A stretch of 64,000 bases of DNA from Verrucomicrobiota bacterium (lineage in GTDB: Bacteria > Verrucomicrobiota > Verrucomicrobiia > Opitutales > Opitutaceae). Below the pieces are notes generated by a model. The model ran no database searches. It saw only the letters and a list, made by a program, of their open reading frames with translations, and was not told the origin of the DNA. The translations under genes and the position numbers were made by a program. The stretch spans positions 1-64,000 of the forward strand of contig JACRQG010000007.1 of NCBI GenBank assembly GCA_016222805.1. Direction: 5' to 3'. This document shows positions 1-8,241 of the stretch, in pieces; positions within the stretch are counted from its first letter, which is position 1, and every line of letters begins with the position of its first letter.

Positions 1-615
1 CCCGAGCGCAGCGGCGGGCGGCGGCGTGCGGGTAAAGACCGCGACGTTGGACACCGACAAGGAGGTGCCGGGGGTGTCCGGGACCCAAACAAGGGCCAGG
101 GTCTTGACGGGCGTATTCCCGAGATCGGCGGTGACGGTGTTGCGAGACCCGTCGAGGCTGAAGGAGGAGACGAGTTTGGCGGAGTCGAGGGCCACCCGGA
201 AGTCGGTGGCCGCGCCCGCATCCACCGCATAGACCCGGAGCTGACCCCGTTGGTCGCCCACCTCGAGTGCCACCCGCGTGACGTCAGTGGTATCGGCGAG
301 GTTGATGGTGGTCACCGAGTTTCCGGTTTTTTGGTCCGGAGTCAGGGCAGCGGCGGTGCCGTTACTCTCGTCGATCAGCGCCAGGAGGTCGCTGGTGCCG
401 CCACCGGCGCCGGCGGCCGTGGCGCCACGCGCGGAGGAAGCCACGTTCACCTCCTCCGGCTGGGCGGCATCCGCGGTGACCCCGGCGTTGGTTGGAGCAG
501 GGGAGCGTTCCGCCGGACCGGGCGCTGGCCTTGGGGTGGCGGCGAACGAGGAAGAGCTCGCTTCGACGAGGCCGAGGCCGAGGGCGAGAAGACTCGCGGC
601 AGTGCGATGGCGCAT
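1..615 (-). CDS. Secreted protein of unknown function, 3' end cut off
   Basis: An open frame runs leftward from an ATG at 615 and leaves the window still open after 205 codons. The N-terminus (MRHRTAASLLALGLGL) looks like a signal peptide. It is followed by an Ala/Pro/Thr-rich low-complexity stretch to about residue 75 and then a more ordered part with alternating beta-like segments (VTRVALEVGDQRGQLRVYAVD). A purine-rich GGGGGA lies about 9 bases before the start. It is divergent from the TPR-like gene at 746. I do not recognise the family. The missing C-terminus would show whether it carries a sorting signal like its neighbours. The reading frame is well supported by composition and signal peptide; its function is unknown. 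Confidence 0.6.
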   Translation of the reverse strand, partial: MRHRTAASLLALGLGLVEASSSSFAATPRPAPGPAERSPAPTNAGVTADAAQPEEVNVASSARGATAAGAGGGTSDLLALIDESNGTAAALTPDQKTGNSVTTINLADTTDVTRVALEVGDQRGQLRVYAVDAGAATDFRVALDSAKLVSSFSLDGSRNTVTADLGNTPVKTLALVWVPDTPGTSLSVSNVAVFTRTPPPAAALG

Positions 616-668
616 GGGTAGCATCCCCCAAGGCTTCGGCGCGGTTGCGCGCGTGTAAACCGCCGGTG

Positions 669-688
669 GTTGACGGGAAATGGTCAAC
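669..688. promoter_or_regulatory. Inverted repeat in a divergent promoter region
   Basis: GTTGAC and GTCAAC form perfect 6-base arms around an 8-base spacer, GGGAAATG. The site sits in the 130-base gap between divergent genes starting at 615 and 746. Arm and spacer lengths suit a dimeric DNA-binding protein. The spacer resembles the GGGAAAT arm of the repeat at 18924. No binding protein is known; the assignment is inference. Confidence 0.3.
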
Positions 689-745
689 GCAGCGCAATTG
701 CTCCGGAAACGATGCGCGCGACGTTGCCCGACGCTGTCTGTCGCG

Positions 746-2014
746 ATGCAACCCTATCCTCCGGGGATCTCCCCCCCTCCTCCTCCGCGGCGCGAGGTGC
801 GGCGAAGACGCCTGCGCCGATGGGGTGGCATCCTGGTGGTTTCGCTGCTTGGGGGCGGTCTCGCGGCGTGGTGGACCTCGTCGCTTTGGACCGCGCGGTA
901 CCTTGCCTGGCGGGGTGAACGCTTCGCCGAGCAGGCGGGCGCGGCTCTTCGGCTGGGGCGGCTGCGGGAGGCCGAAGTGCATCTCAAGAGCGCCCTGGCC
1001 CACGACCCGGCCAGGCGCGACCTGAGGCTGGCGGAGGCCACCCTGGCCTGGCGCCTGGGCCGGCGAACGGAGGCCGCGGCGGCCTGGCGCGCAATCCTGG
1101 AGCGGACCGAGGACGCGGCGCGGGCGCCGCTCGCGCGTTCCTGCGCCCTGCAACTGCTGGCGGGCGGTTGGTATCCGGAACTATGCGACCACGCCGTGCG
1201 GGAAATGGCGCGGGATCCGGGAGAGAGCCTCTGGTTGATGCTGGCGGCGGAGGCGGGGCGCCTGACGGCGGGGCGCGGCGAGACTCCGCCGTCCGACGGG
1301 AACCGGCCGGCGGCGATTCTCCTCCGGGCGTATGTGGCGCAGGGGCGGGCCCAAGCGGCCGGGGTGCGCCGGGAATTGCATGCCCTCGACCATCATATCC
1401 TCACCTACCCGGAGGCGGTGCTGGCGGCCCGCGCCTGGTCGCGGTTGGGGGCGGAGGCCGAGGCGCGGGGCACCTTCCTCCGGCTGAATCGGGCGCTCTT
1501 CCGCGAGGAGTTGGTGGCGCACGAGTTGCTCTTCGCCCCTCCGGAATCCTCCGTGGCGCGGCCGGTGGTGCGGGCACTGTTGTCGTCGGCGCGAAGTCCG
1601 GAGGCGGTCGAAGCTGCGGTCTTGCGGCTGGTCGTGCACGGACTGGGCCAGGCCGAGCGCGGGGCGGCGGAAGACCTCACACGGCGATGCCTGCCGTCAG
1701 CCGGCCGCCTCACGCCCACGACCCTTACCGCCCTCTGGCTCTTTTGCGGGCAGGCTCGCTTCGCCGAAGGGGAACGCCTCTGGCGGCAGCGACTGGAGTC
1801 GGGTGCGGGAGACACCCTGCCGTGCCTGCTCGTCGAGCCGCCGCGGGCGCGGGTGCTGGCCATTCTGATTGGACGGGTGCCCCTTCCCTTCGAACTGGCC
1901 TACGCCGTCCTGGCGGTTTCCGGCCCGGCAGCCGTGCCCACACCGGCAGCTCCGGTGCCGGCCACGAATGACCAAAACCAGCCAATGCGCCCGACTTTAC
2001 TGGGCGCGGGGTAG
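746..2014 (+). CDS. Membrane-anchored TPR-like protein, cassette 1
   Basis: The protein has 422 residues. A basic N-terminus (about residues 17-25) precedes one membrane segment (GILVVSLLGGGLAAWW, about 28-45), and the rest should lie outside the cytoplasmic membrane. After the membrane segment comes a helical-repeat region with TPR-like spacing (RLGRLREAEVHLKSALAHDP, then RLGRRTEAAAAWRAIL). The proteins at 4418 and 8238 share its plan: RxERF just after the membrane helix, a GRLREAE repeat, a late WLFC/RLWRQRL segment and a C-terminal VPLPFELAYAV block. An in-frame codon at 680 is less likely because it adds a Cys/Arg-rich tail. The next gene, 120 bases on, encodes a PEP-CTERM protein. Function is unknown; a role in assembling or displaying its partner is inference. 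Confidence 0.75.
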   Translation: MQPYPPGISPPPPPRREVRRRRLRRWGGILVVSLLGGGLAAWWTSSLWTARYLAWRGERFAEQAGAALRLGRLREAEVHLKSALAHDPARRDLRLAEATLAWRLGRRTEAAAAWRAILERTEDAARAPLARSCALQLLAGGWYPELCDHAVREMARDPGESLWLMLAAEAGRLTAGRGETPPSDGNRPAAILLRAYVAQGRAQAAGVRRELHALDHHILTYPEAVLAARAWSRLGAEAEARGTFLRLNRALFREELVAHELLFAPPESSVARPVVRALLSSARSPEAVEAAVLRLVVHGLGQAERGAAEDLTRRCLPSAGRLTPTTLTALWLFCGQARFAEGERLWRQRLESGAGDTLPCLLVEPPRARVLAILIGRVPLPFELAYAVLAVSGPAAVPTPAAPVPATNDQNQPMRPTLLGAG

Positions 2015-2134
2015 GCCGGATCGTCCTGGGGTGTTTTCCGACTCCCGCGCGTCTTCGCCAAGTCCCGTCCCGGTCTCCCCGCGACGCGGAGCGGCTGGCC
2101 GGACGGAGATCTTCGCGGGGTTTTCGACCCGGGC

Positions 2135-4201
2135 ATGAACATCGAATACATCGGCGGGCCGTGGCCGCGAGGCCACTGGCCCAGGAGGCTGTTCACCGTC
2201 TTCCTGGCTCTAGGGATCATGGCGGGCGCGGTTCGGGCCCAGTTCTATTGGGATACCAGTGGCTCCACGGCGGGTGCTGGCGGCTCCACACCGAGCGGAA
2301 CCTGGAGCACCAGTGCGGCCAATTGGTCGTCGAGCAGCGCGGGAACCGCCGCGACCGCCGCCTGGAGCGGGTCGTCCAACGATGCCGTCTTCGCGGCCGG
2401 GACGGATGCCACCGGCGCCTACACCGTCACCGTGTCCGGGAGTGTGAGTGTCAATGACATCACCTTCGCCGAGGGCACGGTGACGATCGCCGGCAGTACG
2501 CTCACCCTCGCGCGGCCGAGTTCCAGTGATAATCCCACGATCACCGTAAGCGCGGAATCGGCGACCATCTCCGCGGTCCTGGGTTCGACCTTCGCCCTGA
2601 CCAAGGCCGGCTCCGGGGCGCTGGTGCTCAGCGGCAACAACACGTTCTCCGGATCCATGACGGTCAGCCAGGGGGTCCTGAACCTACAGCACAATTCCGC
2701 CCTGGGTACGACGGCGGGCAGCACCACGGTCAGCAGCGGGGCCGCCGTGGAACTCCAGGGTGTCAGTGGGGGCACGGCCATCGTCATCGGGAATGAAGCC
2801 TTGTCGCTTTCGGGCACCGGCGTGAGCGGCGGGGGGGCCCTGCGCAGCGTGGCCGGCAGCAATTCGTGGGCCGGGGCGATTACCCTCGCGGCGAACGCGT
2901 CGATTGTCGCGGAGTTGGACTCCCTGACCCTTTCCGGCAACCTCAATGGCAGCTCCAGCGGGCGCGTCCTGACCTTTGGGGGCGGCGGCAACACGACGGT
3001 GTCGGGGGCGATCGGCGGCAATGTCGGCAACCTCGTGAAGACCGGCTCGGGGACGCTCGCGCTGACGGCCACCAACAGCTACACCGGCACGACCACGATC
3101 AACGCGGGCACCGTGAGCATCAACAGCGACCGCTCCCTTGGGGCCGTGCCCGGGAGCGTGATCAGCAACGAGGTGGTATTGGATGGCGGCGCGCTGGCGG
3201 CCACCGCCAACCTGACCCTCTCCGGCAACCGCGGGATCACCATTGGCGCCGGCGGCGGGGCCCTCGATGTCGCCACCGGCGCCACCCTGACGTATCCGGG
3301 AGTATTGGACGGAAGCGGGAGCCTGACCAAGACCGGTGGAGGGATCCTGAGCCTGACCGGTGGCGCCGCCAACACCCTCAGCGGCCCGACGCAGGTGGCC
3401 AACGGCACCCTCAGTCTCGGCAAGACGGCCTCACTGGACGCCCTGGCGTCGGCCCAAATCTCGGTGGGGGACGGCACCGGGGCGGCCGGATCGGCGGTGC
3501 TGGCCCTGGCGGCAAACAACCAGATTCCGAACGCGGCGCTGGTGACGGTGGCGAGTGACGGAAACTTCAACGTGGGTGCCTTCACCGACACGATCAACCA
3601 GGTCGGGGGGCTGGGACTCATCACCATCGCCAGCGGCGGCACCCTGACGGTGGGCGGCACGAACGGCTCCTCCAGTTTTGGCGGCACCCTTACCGGATTG
3701 GGGACGCTGGAAAAGGCCGGGAGCGGTACGCTCACCTTCACCCAGTCTTTTTCCTTGGCCGGGACCCTGACGCTGTCGGGGGGGACCGTCGCCCTCTCGA
3801 ATGTCGATCTCACGGTTGGCACCCTGCGGATCACCGGCAACTCGATCCTGGACTTCGGCGCGGGAGCCTCGTCGCTGACGGCCACCAACCTGATCATCGA
3901 TCCCGGCGTGATCCTCACCGTCGCGAACTGGACGCACCTGCAGGATTTCTTCCGCGTGACGACCTCGTTCACGCAAAGCGGGGGACCAGCGGCCGCGCGC
4001 GAGGTGTCCGGGGTCGCTCCGCAGAACCAGATCGTATTTTCTGGATACAGCAGCGACGACACGCAGTGGTACAGCGCGGCCAATGGCAATCAACTCGCGC
4101 CGTTCCCGGCCCCGGAGCCGCCGGTGTACGGCCTTGGGATGGCGGGGCTTGCGGCCGGCCTCGTGGCCTGGCGCCGCCGCAGCGGCCGCGGTGCCGGCTA
4201 G
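2135..4201 (+). CDS. PEP-CTERM protein with autotransporter-type beta-strand repeats
   Basis: The protein has 688 residues. A signal peptide (RRLFTVFLALGIMAGAVRA, residues 17-35) is followed by a Ser/Thr/Gly/Ala-rich beta-helix-like body. At least four autotransporter-associated beta-strand repeats are visible near residues 155-185, 300-330, 396-430 and 524-556, each opening with L-x-K-x-GSG-x-L (LVKTGSGTLAL, LTKAGSGALVL). The C-terminus has the three-part sorting signal: APEPPVYG, a hydrophobic helix (LGMAGLAAGLVAW) and a basic tail RRRSGR. In PEP-CTERM systems an exosortase recognises this signal; none is encoded in the window. Despite the repeat name there is no C-terminal outer-membrane barrel. 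It is probably exported and surface-associated. The partner TPR-like gene lies upstream. Confidence 0.9.
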   Translation: MNIEYIGGPWPRGHWPRRLFTVFLALGIMAGAVRAQFYWDTSGSTAGAGGSTPSGTWSTSAANWSSSSAGTAATAAWSGSSNDAVFAAGTDATGAYTVTVSGSVSVNDITFAEGTVTIAGSTLTLARPSSSDNPTITVSAESATISAVLGSTFALTKAGSGALVLSGNNTFSGSMTVSQGVLNLQHNSALGTTAGSTTVSSGAAVELQGVSGGTAIVIGNEALSLSGTGVSGGGALRSVAGSNSWAGAITLAANASIVAELDSLTLSGNLNGSSSGRVLTFGGGGNTTVSGAIGGNVGNLVKTGSGTLALTATNSYTGTTTINAGTVSINSDRSLGAVPGSVISNEVVLDGGALAATANLTLSGNRGITIGAGGGALDVATGATLTYPGVLDGSGSLTKTGGGILSLTGGAANTLSGPTQVANGTLSLGKTASLDALASAQISVGDGTGAAGSAVLALAANNQIPNAALVTVASDGNFNVGAFTDTINQVGGLGLITIASGGTLTVGGTNGSSSFGGTLTGLGTLEKAGSGTLTFTQSFSLAGTLTLSGGTVALSNVDLTVGTLRITGNSILDFGAGASSLTATNLIIDPGVILTVANWTHLQDFFRVTTSFTQSGGPAAAREVSGVAPQNQIVFSGYSSDDTQWYSAANGNQLAPFPAPEPPVYGLGMAGLAAGLVAWRRRSGRGAG

Positions 4202-4326
4202 GTCGCGTTCTGGCGGGCGGGCCCGGGCCGCCACGGGCGGCGCGGCGGTCTGCGTCGGCTCGGAGTCGCCACCGGTCGCGATTCGGGAACTTCCACCTCG
4301 ATGCATAAACAGATAGCATTTCGATT

Positions 4327-4345
4327 ATTAGGGATTCCTATACGT
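4327..4345 (+). promoter_or_regulatory. TAGG-N3-T-N4-TACGTA element, copy 1
   Basis: TTAGGGATTCCTATACGTA ends 72 bases before the ATG at 4418. An equally long element (6843-6861) with the same TAGG and TACGTA ends 75 bases before the ATG at 6937. TAGG...CCTA inside it is an inverted repeat and TACGTA is itself a palindrome. Matching spacing ahead of two PEP-CTERM cassettes suggests a shared regulator site; this is inference. Confidence 0.4.
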
Positions 4346-4417
4346 ACGATCAGGCTGAAGGGATCTTGCTACAGGGGAGAGGTTGATGGTGGCGCGGGGC
4401 CTGGGTTCGATCGAAGG

Positions 4418-5701
4418 ATGCAAATTGGGGGTATTTCCCTAGGTTTCTCTCCCGCGGTGCCACCGGTGCGGCCATCGAGGGCCGCGCTGCGCCGGTTGAC
4501 GGCTGCGACCACCCGTAAAGTCCTGGTGGGGAGCCTTGCCGCAGTTGTCGCCGCAGGCGTGCTTTGGTGGGCACTTCCACAGGGGTGGGAATGGCTGCGG
4601 GGACGGCGCGTCGAGCGATTCCTCGCCGAGGCGATTACCGCCGAAAGGGCGGGGGAAATCCGCCGGGCGGAAATCGCCCTGGAGAGTGCCTTCACGTTGA
4701 GCCGGGGTGAGGTTGCCATCGCCATCCAGCGCGCGGATTTTCTCCTGCGAAACGGGCGGGCCGAGGAGGGGCTGGCTGTCTGGCGGTACCTGCAGACCGG
4801 GAGCCGCGGAGCAATGGCGCGGCCGATGGCGTTGGCGTTTGCCTCACGCCTGATCTCGTCCGGACGGTTTTCGGCCTTGGCGGCGTTGGCGGTGGAACGG
4901 CTCGCCGCCCGCGCTCCGGATGCCGGCATCTGGATGAACCTGGCGGCCGAAGGCGCGCGTCTGGCAGGGCGAACCTGGACGGAGGACGAGCTTTCGGTCC
5001 TGACCGATGCCCGGGTTCGCGGGGTGCTCGCGGCGCATGCCCTCGCCAGCGCTGGTCGTGGGCAGGCGGCCCGGCAGTCGCTGCAAGGAATCGCCGGGAC
5101 CGGTACCGCTTCCCAAGCGTTGGCGCTGCTCCAGGCGCGCACGTGGCTCGCGCTCGGTTCTCCGGAGCAGGCGGGGGTGGTTCTGCGGCGCGTGGGCCAG
5201 GTGCTGCCCGCGGAGGAAATCGTCTGGCACGAAGTGTTGCTTGGCGGCGTCGCCCCGGCGATGGGCACGCGGCTGCTGCTGGAGTCGCTGGAGGACCCGT
5301 TGCCTCCCGGGGTGCTGGAACGCCGAGTTACTGGTTGGATTGTGCACGCCCTTGCCCGGCCGGATCCACGGACTGCGGAGGCCCTGACCCGGCGCTTGCA
5401 GCATGAGGCCCCCCAACTCTCCGCGACCGGGCTGGCCGCGCTGTGGGCGTACTGCGGAGTGGCCGGAGACGGCGACAGCGAGCGCTTCTGGCGCGAGCGT
5501 CTCGGTGCCAAGATTGACCGGACCATTCCCACGCTGCACGCAACGGTGCTCACGGTTCCATTCCTGCGCATCATCGCCGAGCGGGTTCCGTTGCCGATCG
5601 AACTCGTGTGTGGGCTGATGGCGGCAACCCGGCCGGAGCCCGAGGCCAGGGGAGGCGGGGCCGCCCGCGAGGATGCCACCGCTGCGCGGATTTCGACATG
5701 A
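4418..5701 (+). CDS. Membrane-anchored TPR-like protein, cassette 2
   Basis: The protein has 427 residues from the ATG at 4418. It is a paralogue of the proteins at 746 and 8238. A membrane helix (VLVGSLAAVVAAGVLWWAL, about residues 35-53) is followed by RRVERF, a helical-repeat region (AGEIRRAEIALESAFTLS, NGRAEEGLAVWRYLQ) and the family C-terminal block ERVPLPIELVCGLMAA. The stop codon overlaps the start of the PEP-CTERM gene at 5698 in ATGA, so the two are probably translationally coupled. The start is uncertain. A DNA motif shared with a non-coding region at 18924-18960 falls on codons 4-12, so translation may begin at a downstream GTG (4457 or 4466). In-frame codons upstream to 4301 add an unconvincing tail. 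The role is unknown. Confidence 0.75.
   Translation: MQIGGISLGFSPAVPPVRPSRAALRRLTAATTRKVLVGSLAAVVAAGVLWWALPQGWEWLRGRRVERFLAEAITAERAGEIRRAEIALESAFTLSRGEVAIAIQRADFLLRNGRAEEGLAVWRYLQTGSRGAMARPMALAFASRLISSGRFSALAALAVERLAARAPDAGIWMNLAAEGARLAGRTWTEDELSVLTDARVRGVLAAHALASAGRGQAARQSLQGIAGTGTASQALALLQARTWLALGSPEQAGVVLRRVGQVLPAEEIVWHEVLLGGVAPAMGTRLLLESLEDPLPPGVLERRVTGWIVHALARPDPRTAEALTRRLQHEAPQLSATGLAALWAYCGVAGDGDSERFWRERLGAKIDRTIPTLHATVLTVPFLRIIAERVPLPIELVCGLMAATRPEPEARGGGAAREDATAARIST
4429..4452 (+). promoter_or_regulatory. GGGTATTTCCCT element, copy 1
   Basis: GGGTATTTCCCTAGGTTT here matches GGGTATTTCCCTTGGTTT at 18937-18954 at 17 of 18 positions, and both run on into a TCT/CCC-rich stretch. The second copy is clearly outside genes, in front of a NarL-type regulator. 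Here it overlaps the first codons of the TPR-like gene as annotated. A conserved control site is the likeliest reading. Confidence 0.35.
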
Positions 5702-6735
5702 TCCATCGTTACGCCAGGTTTCTGGTTCCTTTGTACTTCGGGGTGGTCTCCTTGTGCGGCCAGACGGCCCTGGTGATGAGTGACGTCACCTCGTCGGCGG
5801 GGACGGGCTTTGCCTCGTTAACCAACACCCAGGCCGGCAAGGGCTTTATCGACTACTACACGGTTTCGCGATGGTCGGACTCGGCGGTCAAGAACCCCGC
5901 CGATGCGGCTTTCAACCTGGTGGGAGGATCGAGCACGGCGAGCACGGCCACGTTTTCGACCAGCCCGATGTTGCAGGTGCAGACGGCGTACATCGGCGGT
6001 ACGAATCCCAGCAATCTGGGTGTGGCCTTCCGCCTTCGGCTCGGTTCGTACGACCTGGCCGCGATCCAGTCCACGGGACTGACAGCCATTGTCGGAGTCG
6101 GGCCGGAAGGAAACTCGGACAAGGCCACCTTCGGGCTGTCGGCTTCGATCACCTCGGATGGCTCGAAGATCACCGGCTTTACCATCAACATCCTCGACGC
6201 GCAGTCCACGGTCGGGGTGAACCAACTGGCGAAGTTTACGACCGGTGGCAGCGGAGGATTCGTCTCGTCCACGGTGTTTGCCACCAACTCCACCGGCGTC
6301 GACACGAGTTTTGTGTCGTATCAGTCCACCGGAAACAACGCGTTTTCCGATCCGGATGAGGGGCAGTCCAACGACGGCTGGCTGACCTTCGGCGTGACCT
6401 TTGCCGCGGTGAACAACGCCGTCTCGTCCTTGTCGCGCACCAATGGCAGCGGCGTGGTGAATCCCTACGACGCGGATACCGCGAAGTGGAACTACATCCC
6501 GGTGGTGGCCAAGGGAACGAATCCGGCGACCTGGAACCCGGTGGATGCGGTGGGATCGACCGGCAACACCTGGGCCTCCGACTTCGTGTACACCAACGGC
6601 AGTCCGACGACTCCTTCCCTGCCTCCGGGGTATCCGGTGCCGGAACCGTCGACCTGGATCATCAGCGGCATGCTGCTCCTTCCGGCCGGCGGCCTCTGGT
6701 GGCGACGCCGGCGCGCGACGCTGTCGGTGCGGTGA
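5698..6735 (+). CDS. PEP-CTERM sorting domain protein, cassette 2
   Basis: The protein has 345 residues. It starts in the ATGA that overlaps the stop of the TPR-like gene. A signal peptide (FLVPLYFGVVSLCGQTALV) is followed by a beta-rich, Ser/Thr/Gly-rich domain with few charged residues. The C-terminus is a textbook PEP-CTERM signal: VPEPSTW, a hydrophobic helix (IISGMLLLPAGGLWW) and basic RRRRA. Its middle part is similar in style to the protein at 6937 (shared VGVAFRLRLG/AGVAFRLLGN and YDADTAKWN/GTDTAVQWN stretches), so the two are probably related. Export followed by exosortase-type processing is known for the tail family. The body has no recognised function. Confidence 0.85.
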   Translation: MIHRYARFLVPLYFGVVSLCGQTALVMSDVTSSAGTGFASLTNTQAGKGFIDYYTVSRWSDSAVKNPADAAFNLVGGSSTASTATFSTSPMLQVQTAYIGGTNPSNLGVAFRLRLGSYDLAAIQSTGLTAIVGVGPEGNSDKATFGLSASITSDGSKITGFTINILDAQSTVGVNQLAKFTTGGSGGFVSSTVFATNSTGVDTSFVSYQSTGNNAFSDPDEGQSNDGWLTFGVTFAAVNNAVSSLSRTNGSGVVNPYDADTAKWNYIPVVAKGTNPATWNPVDAVGSTGNTWASDFVYTNGSPTTPSLPPGYPVPEPSTWIISGMLLLPAGGLWWRRRRATLSVR

Positions 6736-6842
6736 GACTCCCGCAGACGCTGCCGAGCCGGAGCCGCCACGTTCCGACCGGCCGGTGGAGGGCGGGTGGG
6801 TTCCTCGCTGGAACCGAGGCTCTTTGGCAGGGAGAATCCGGG

Positions 6843-6861
6843 CTAGGTGCTTTCCTACGTA
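6843..6861 (+). promoter_or_regulatory. TAGG-N3-T-N4-TACGTA element, copy 2
   Basis: CTAGGTGCTTTCCTACGTA has the same layout as the element at 4327-4345. It lies 75 bases before the ATG at 6937 and downstream of the previous stop at 6735. An upstream GGCAGGGAGAATCC (from 6829) loosely resembles GGCAGGGAAAAAGTATCC in front of the regulator at 14797. Confidence 0.4.
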
Positions 6862-6936
6862 ATGCCCGTGGAAGATTTGCCGGGGTTTGAGAAGAAGTTC
6901 GGTTCCTCGTTCGAACCTCCCGGGCAGGATGGCCCC

Positions 6937-8241
6937 ATGTTGATCCAGTCACGGAAAGGGCCCTCGAAGGGTCGGGTAGCGCAAGGTGCCTGCGCCATCG
7001 AGGAGGGAAAACTCCCAGACGCGGAAAGGGACCGGACTGGCCGGGTGAGTCGGGTATTGCTCGTGCTGGCGATGATTGGCGCCGGCGCAAGCGGAGCCAG
7101 GTCCCAAACGCTGGTAACCCAGGCCACCAGCGGCTTTACCGCGGCCCAGACAACCACCATCACGGCCGTGGATGCCAATGGGAATCCGACCCTTGCCGGC
7201 TACCAGAGCGGGAACATGAATGATGTGAACTCCAGTGGAGGAAACACCTCTGACTCGAACAGTACGTCGAGCTACCTGATGGGGGACGGCGGTGGATCCG
7301 TGGTCAACAACGGCGTGGCCTCGGTCAAGATTGGGACGACCACCTATTCGACCGGTGCTGGTGACACCTACGCGCGGGCGGGCTTTTACATCGACAGCGG
7401 GGACTTCCTCAGCGCAGCGACGACGACGGTATCCGCCGCGAATGCCGGCGTGGCGTTTCGCCTACTCGGCAATCAGCCCGCGAATGGCACAACAGGATAC
7501 TACGCGGTCGGAGTCGACCTGGTGAAGGTCGGCGATGTGGCCGGCGTGTACACCGGCACCAGCAGTACCCTCGGGACCGCCACCGTGGATTTCTTTCTGG
7601 TGGCCGAGGTGACCCCCGCGAGCGGCACGACCCTCGGCACTGCGGCAGGGAAGGTCTACGTGATCGGCACGGACAGCTCCCTGGCAAACTCCAGCACTGC
7701 CACCACGGGATGGAACCCGACGACGTCGACCTGGGTGCAACTCGGCTCTTCCATCTCTGCAGGGGGCAACCTCTCCAACTCCACGGTGGCCGTAACCAAC
7801 GGAGCGACCCTGTTCGTGACGGACGGCGGCTCCACGGTCGATGACGGGAACCAGATCTCCTTCGGCGGCACGTACGCGAACATCAACAGTGCGTTGCGGA
7901 CGATTTACGGCACCGACACGGCGGTGCAGTGGAATACGGGAGACACGGTGCGATTCGCGCCGCTGAGCACTGTGGGTGGCACGGTGGATTTCATGGGCAT
8001 CAACAGCGCCCAGGGTGGCACCGCGGGACTGCCCTTTGCGAGCAACGGCACGGCCGCCATCACGGATGCGTACCTGACCGGCGATAACTTCACGCTCACG
8101 CGGACGAGCATCGATGGTTTCCGCTTCGGCGTGGTGCCCGAACCCTCGACCTGGATGAGTGCGGGGGTCCTCGTGGCGGTCGGTGGAGGGCTGCGGTGGC
8201 GCCGATGGCGCGCCAGCCGGCCGCAGGAGGTGCGTCCGTGA
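6937..8241 (+). CDS. PEP-CTERM sorting domain protein, cassette 3
   Basis: The protein has 434 residues from the ATG at 6937 (GGCAGGA lies just upstream). The signal peptide itself begins near VSRVLLVLAMIGAGASGARS, so a GTG at 7045 is a serious alternative start giving 398 residues. The body is Thr/Ser/Gly-rich and beta-like. The C-terminus has VPEPSTW, a hydrophobic helix (MSAGVLVAVGGGLRW) and a basic RRWRASR tail, which is the PEP-CTERM signal. The stop TGA overlaps the GTG start of the TPR-like gene at 8238. Gene order is thus reversed compared with cassettes 1 and 2 (PEP-CTERM first), but pairing and coupling are kept. Confidence 0.8.
   Translation: MLIQSRKGPSKGRVAQGACAIEEGKLPDAERDRTGRVSRVLLVLAMIGAGASGARSQTLVTQATSGFTAAQTTTITAVDANGNPTLAGYQSGNMNDVNSSGGNTSDSNSTSSYLMGDGGGSVVNNGVASVKIGTTTYSTGAGDTYARAGFYIDSGDFLSAATTTVSAANAGVAFRLLGNQPANGTTGYYAVGVDLVKVGDVAGVYTGTSSTLGTATVDFFLVAEVTPASGTTLGTAAGKVYVIGTDSSLANSSTATTGWNPTTSTWVQLGSSISAGGNLSNSTVAVTNGATLFVTDGGSTVDDGNQISFGGTYANINSALRTIYGTDTAVQWNTGDTVRFAPLSTVGGTVDFMGINSAQGGTAGLPFASNGTAAITDAYLTGDNFTLTRTSIDGFRFGVVPEPSTWMSAGVLVAVGGGLRWRRWRASRPQEVRP

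Noticed and set aside
362-1153. 263-codon minus-strand frame near the left edge
   Set aside because: It overlaps the start of the TPR-like gene and the secreted protein gene in other frames and is Arg/Pro-rich without motifs.
2135-4201. Calling the repeat protein a true autotransporter
   Set aside because: It has the autotransporter-associated repeats but no C-terminal outer-membrane barrel; it ends in a PEP-CTERM signal instead.
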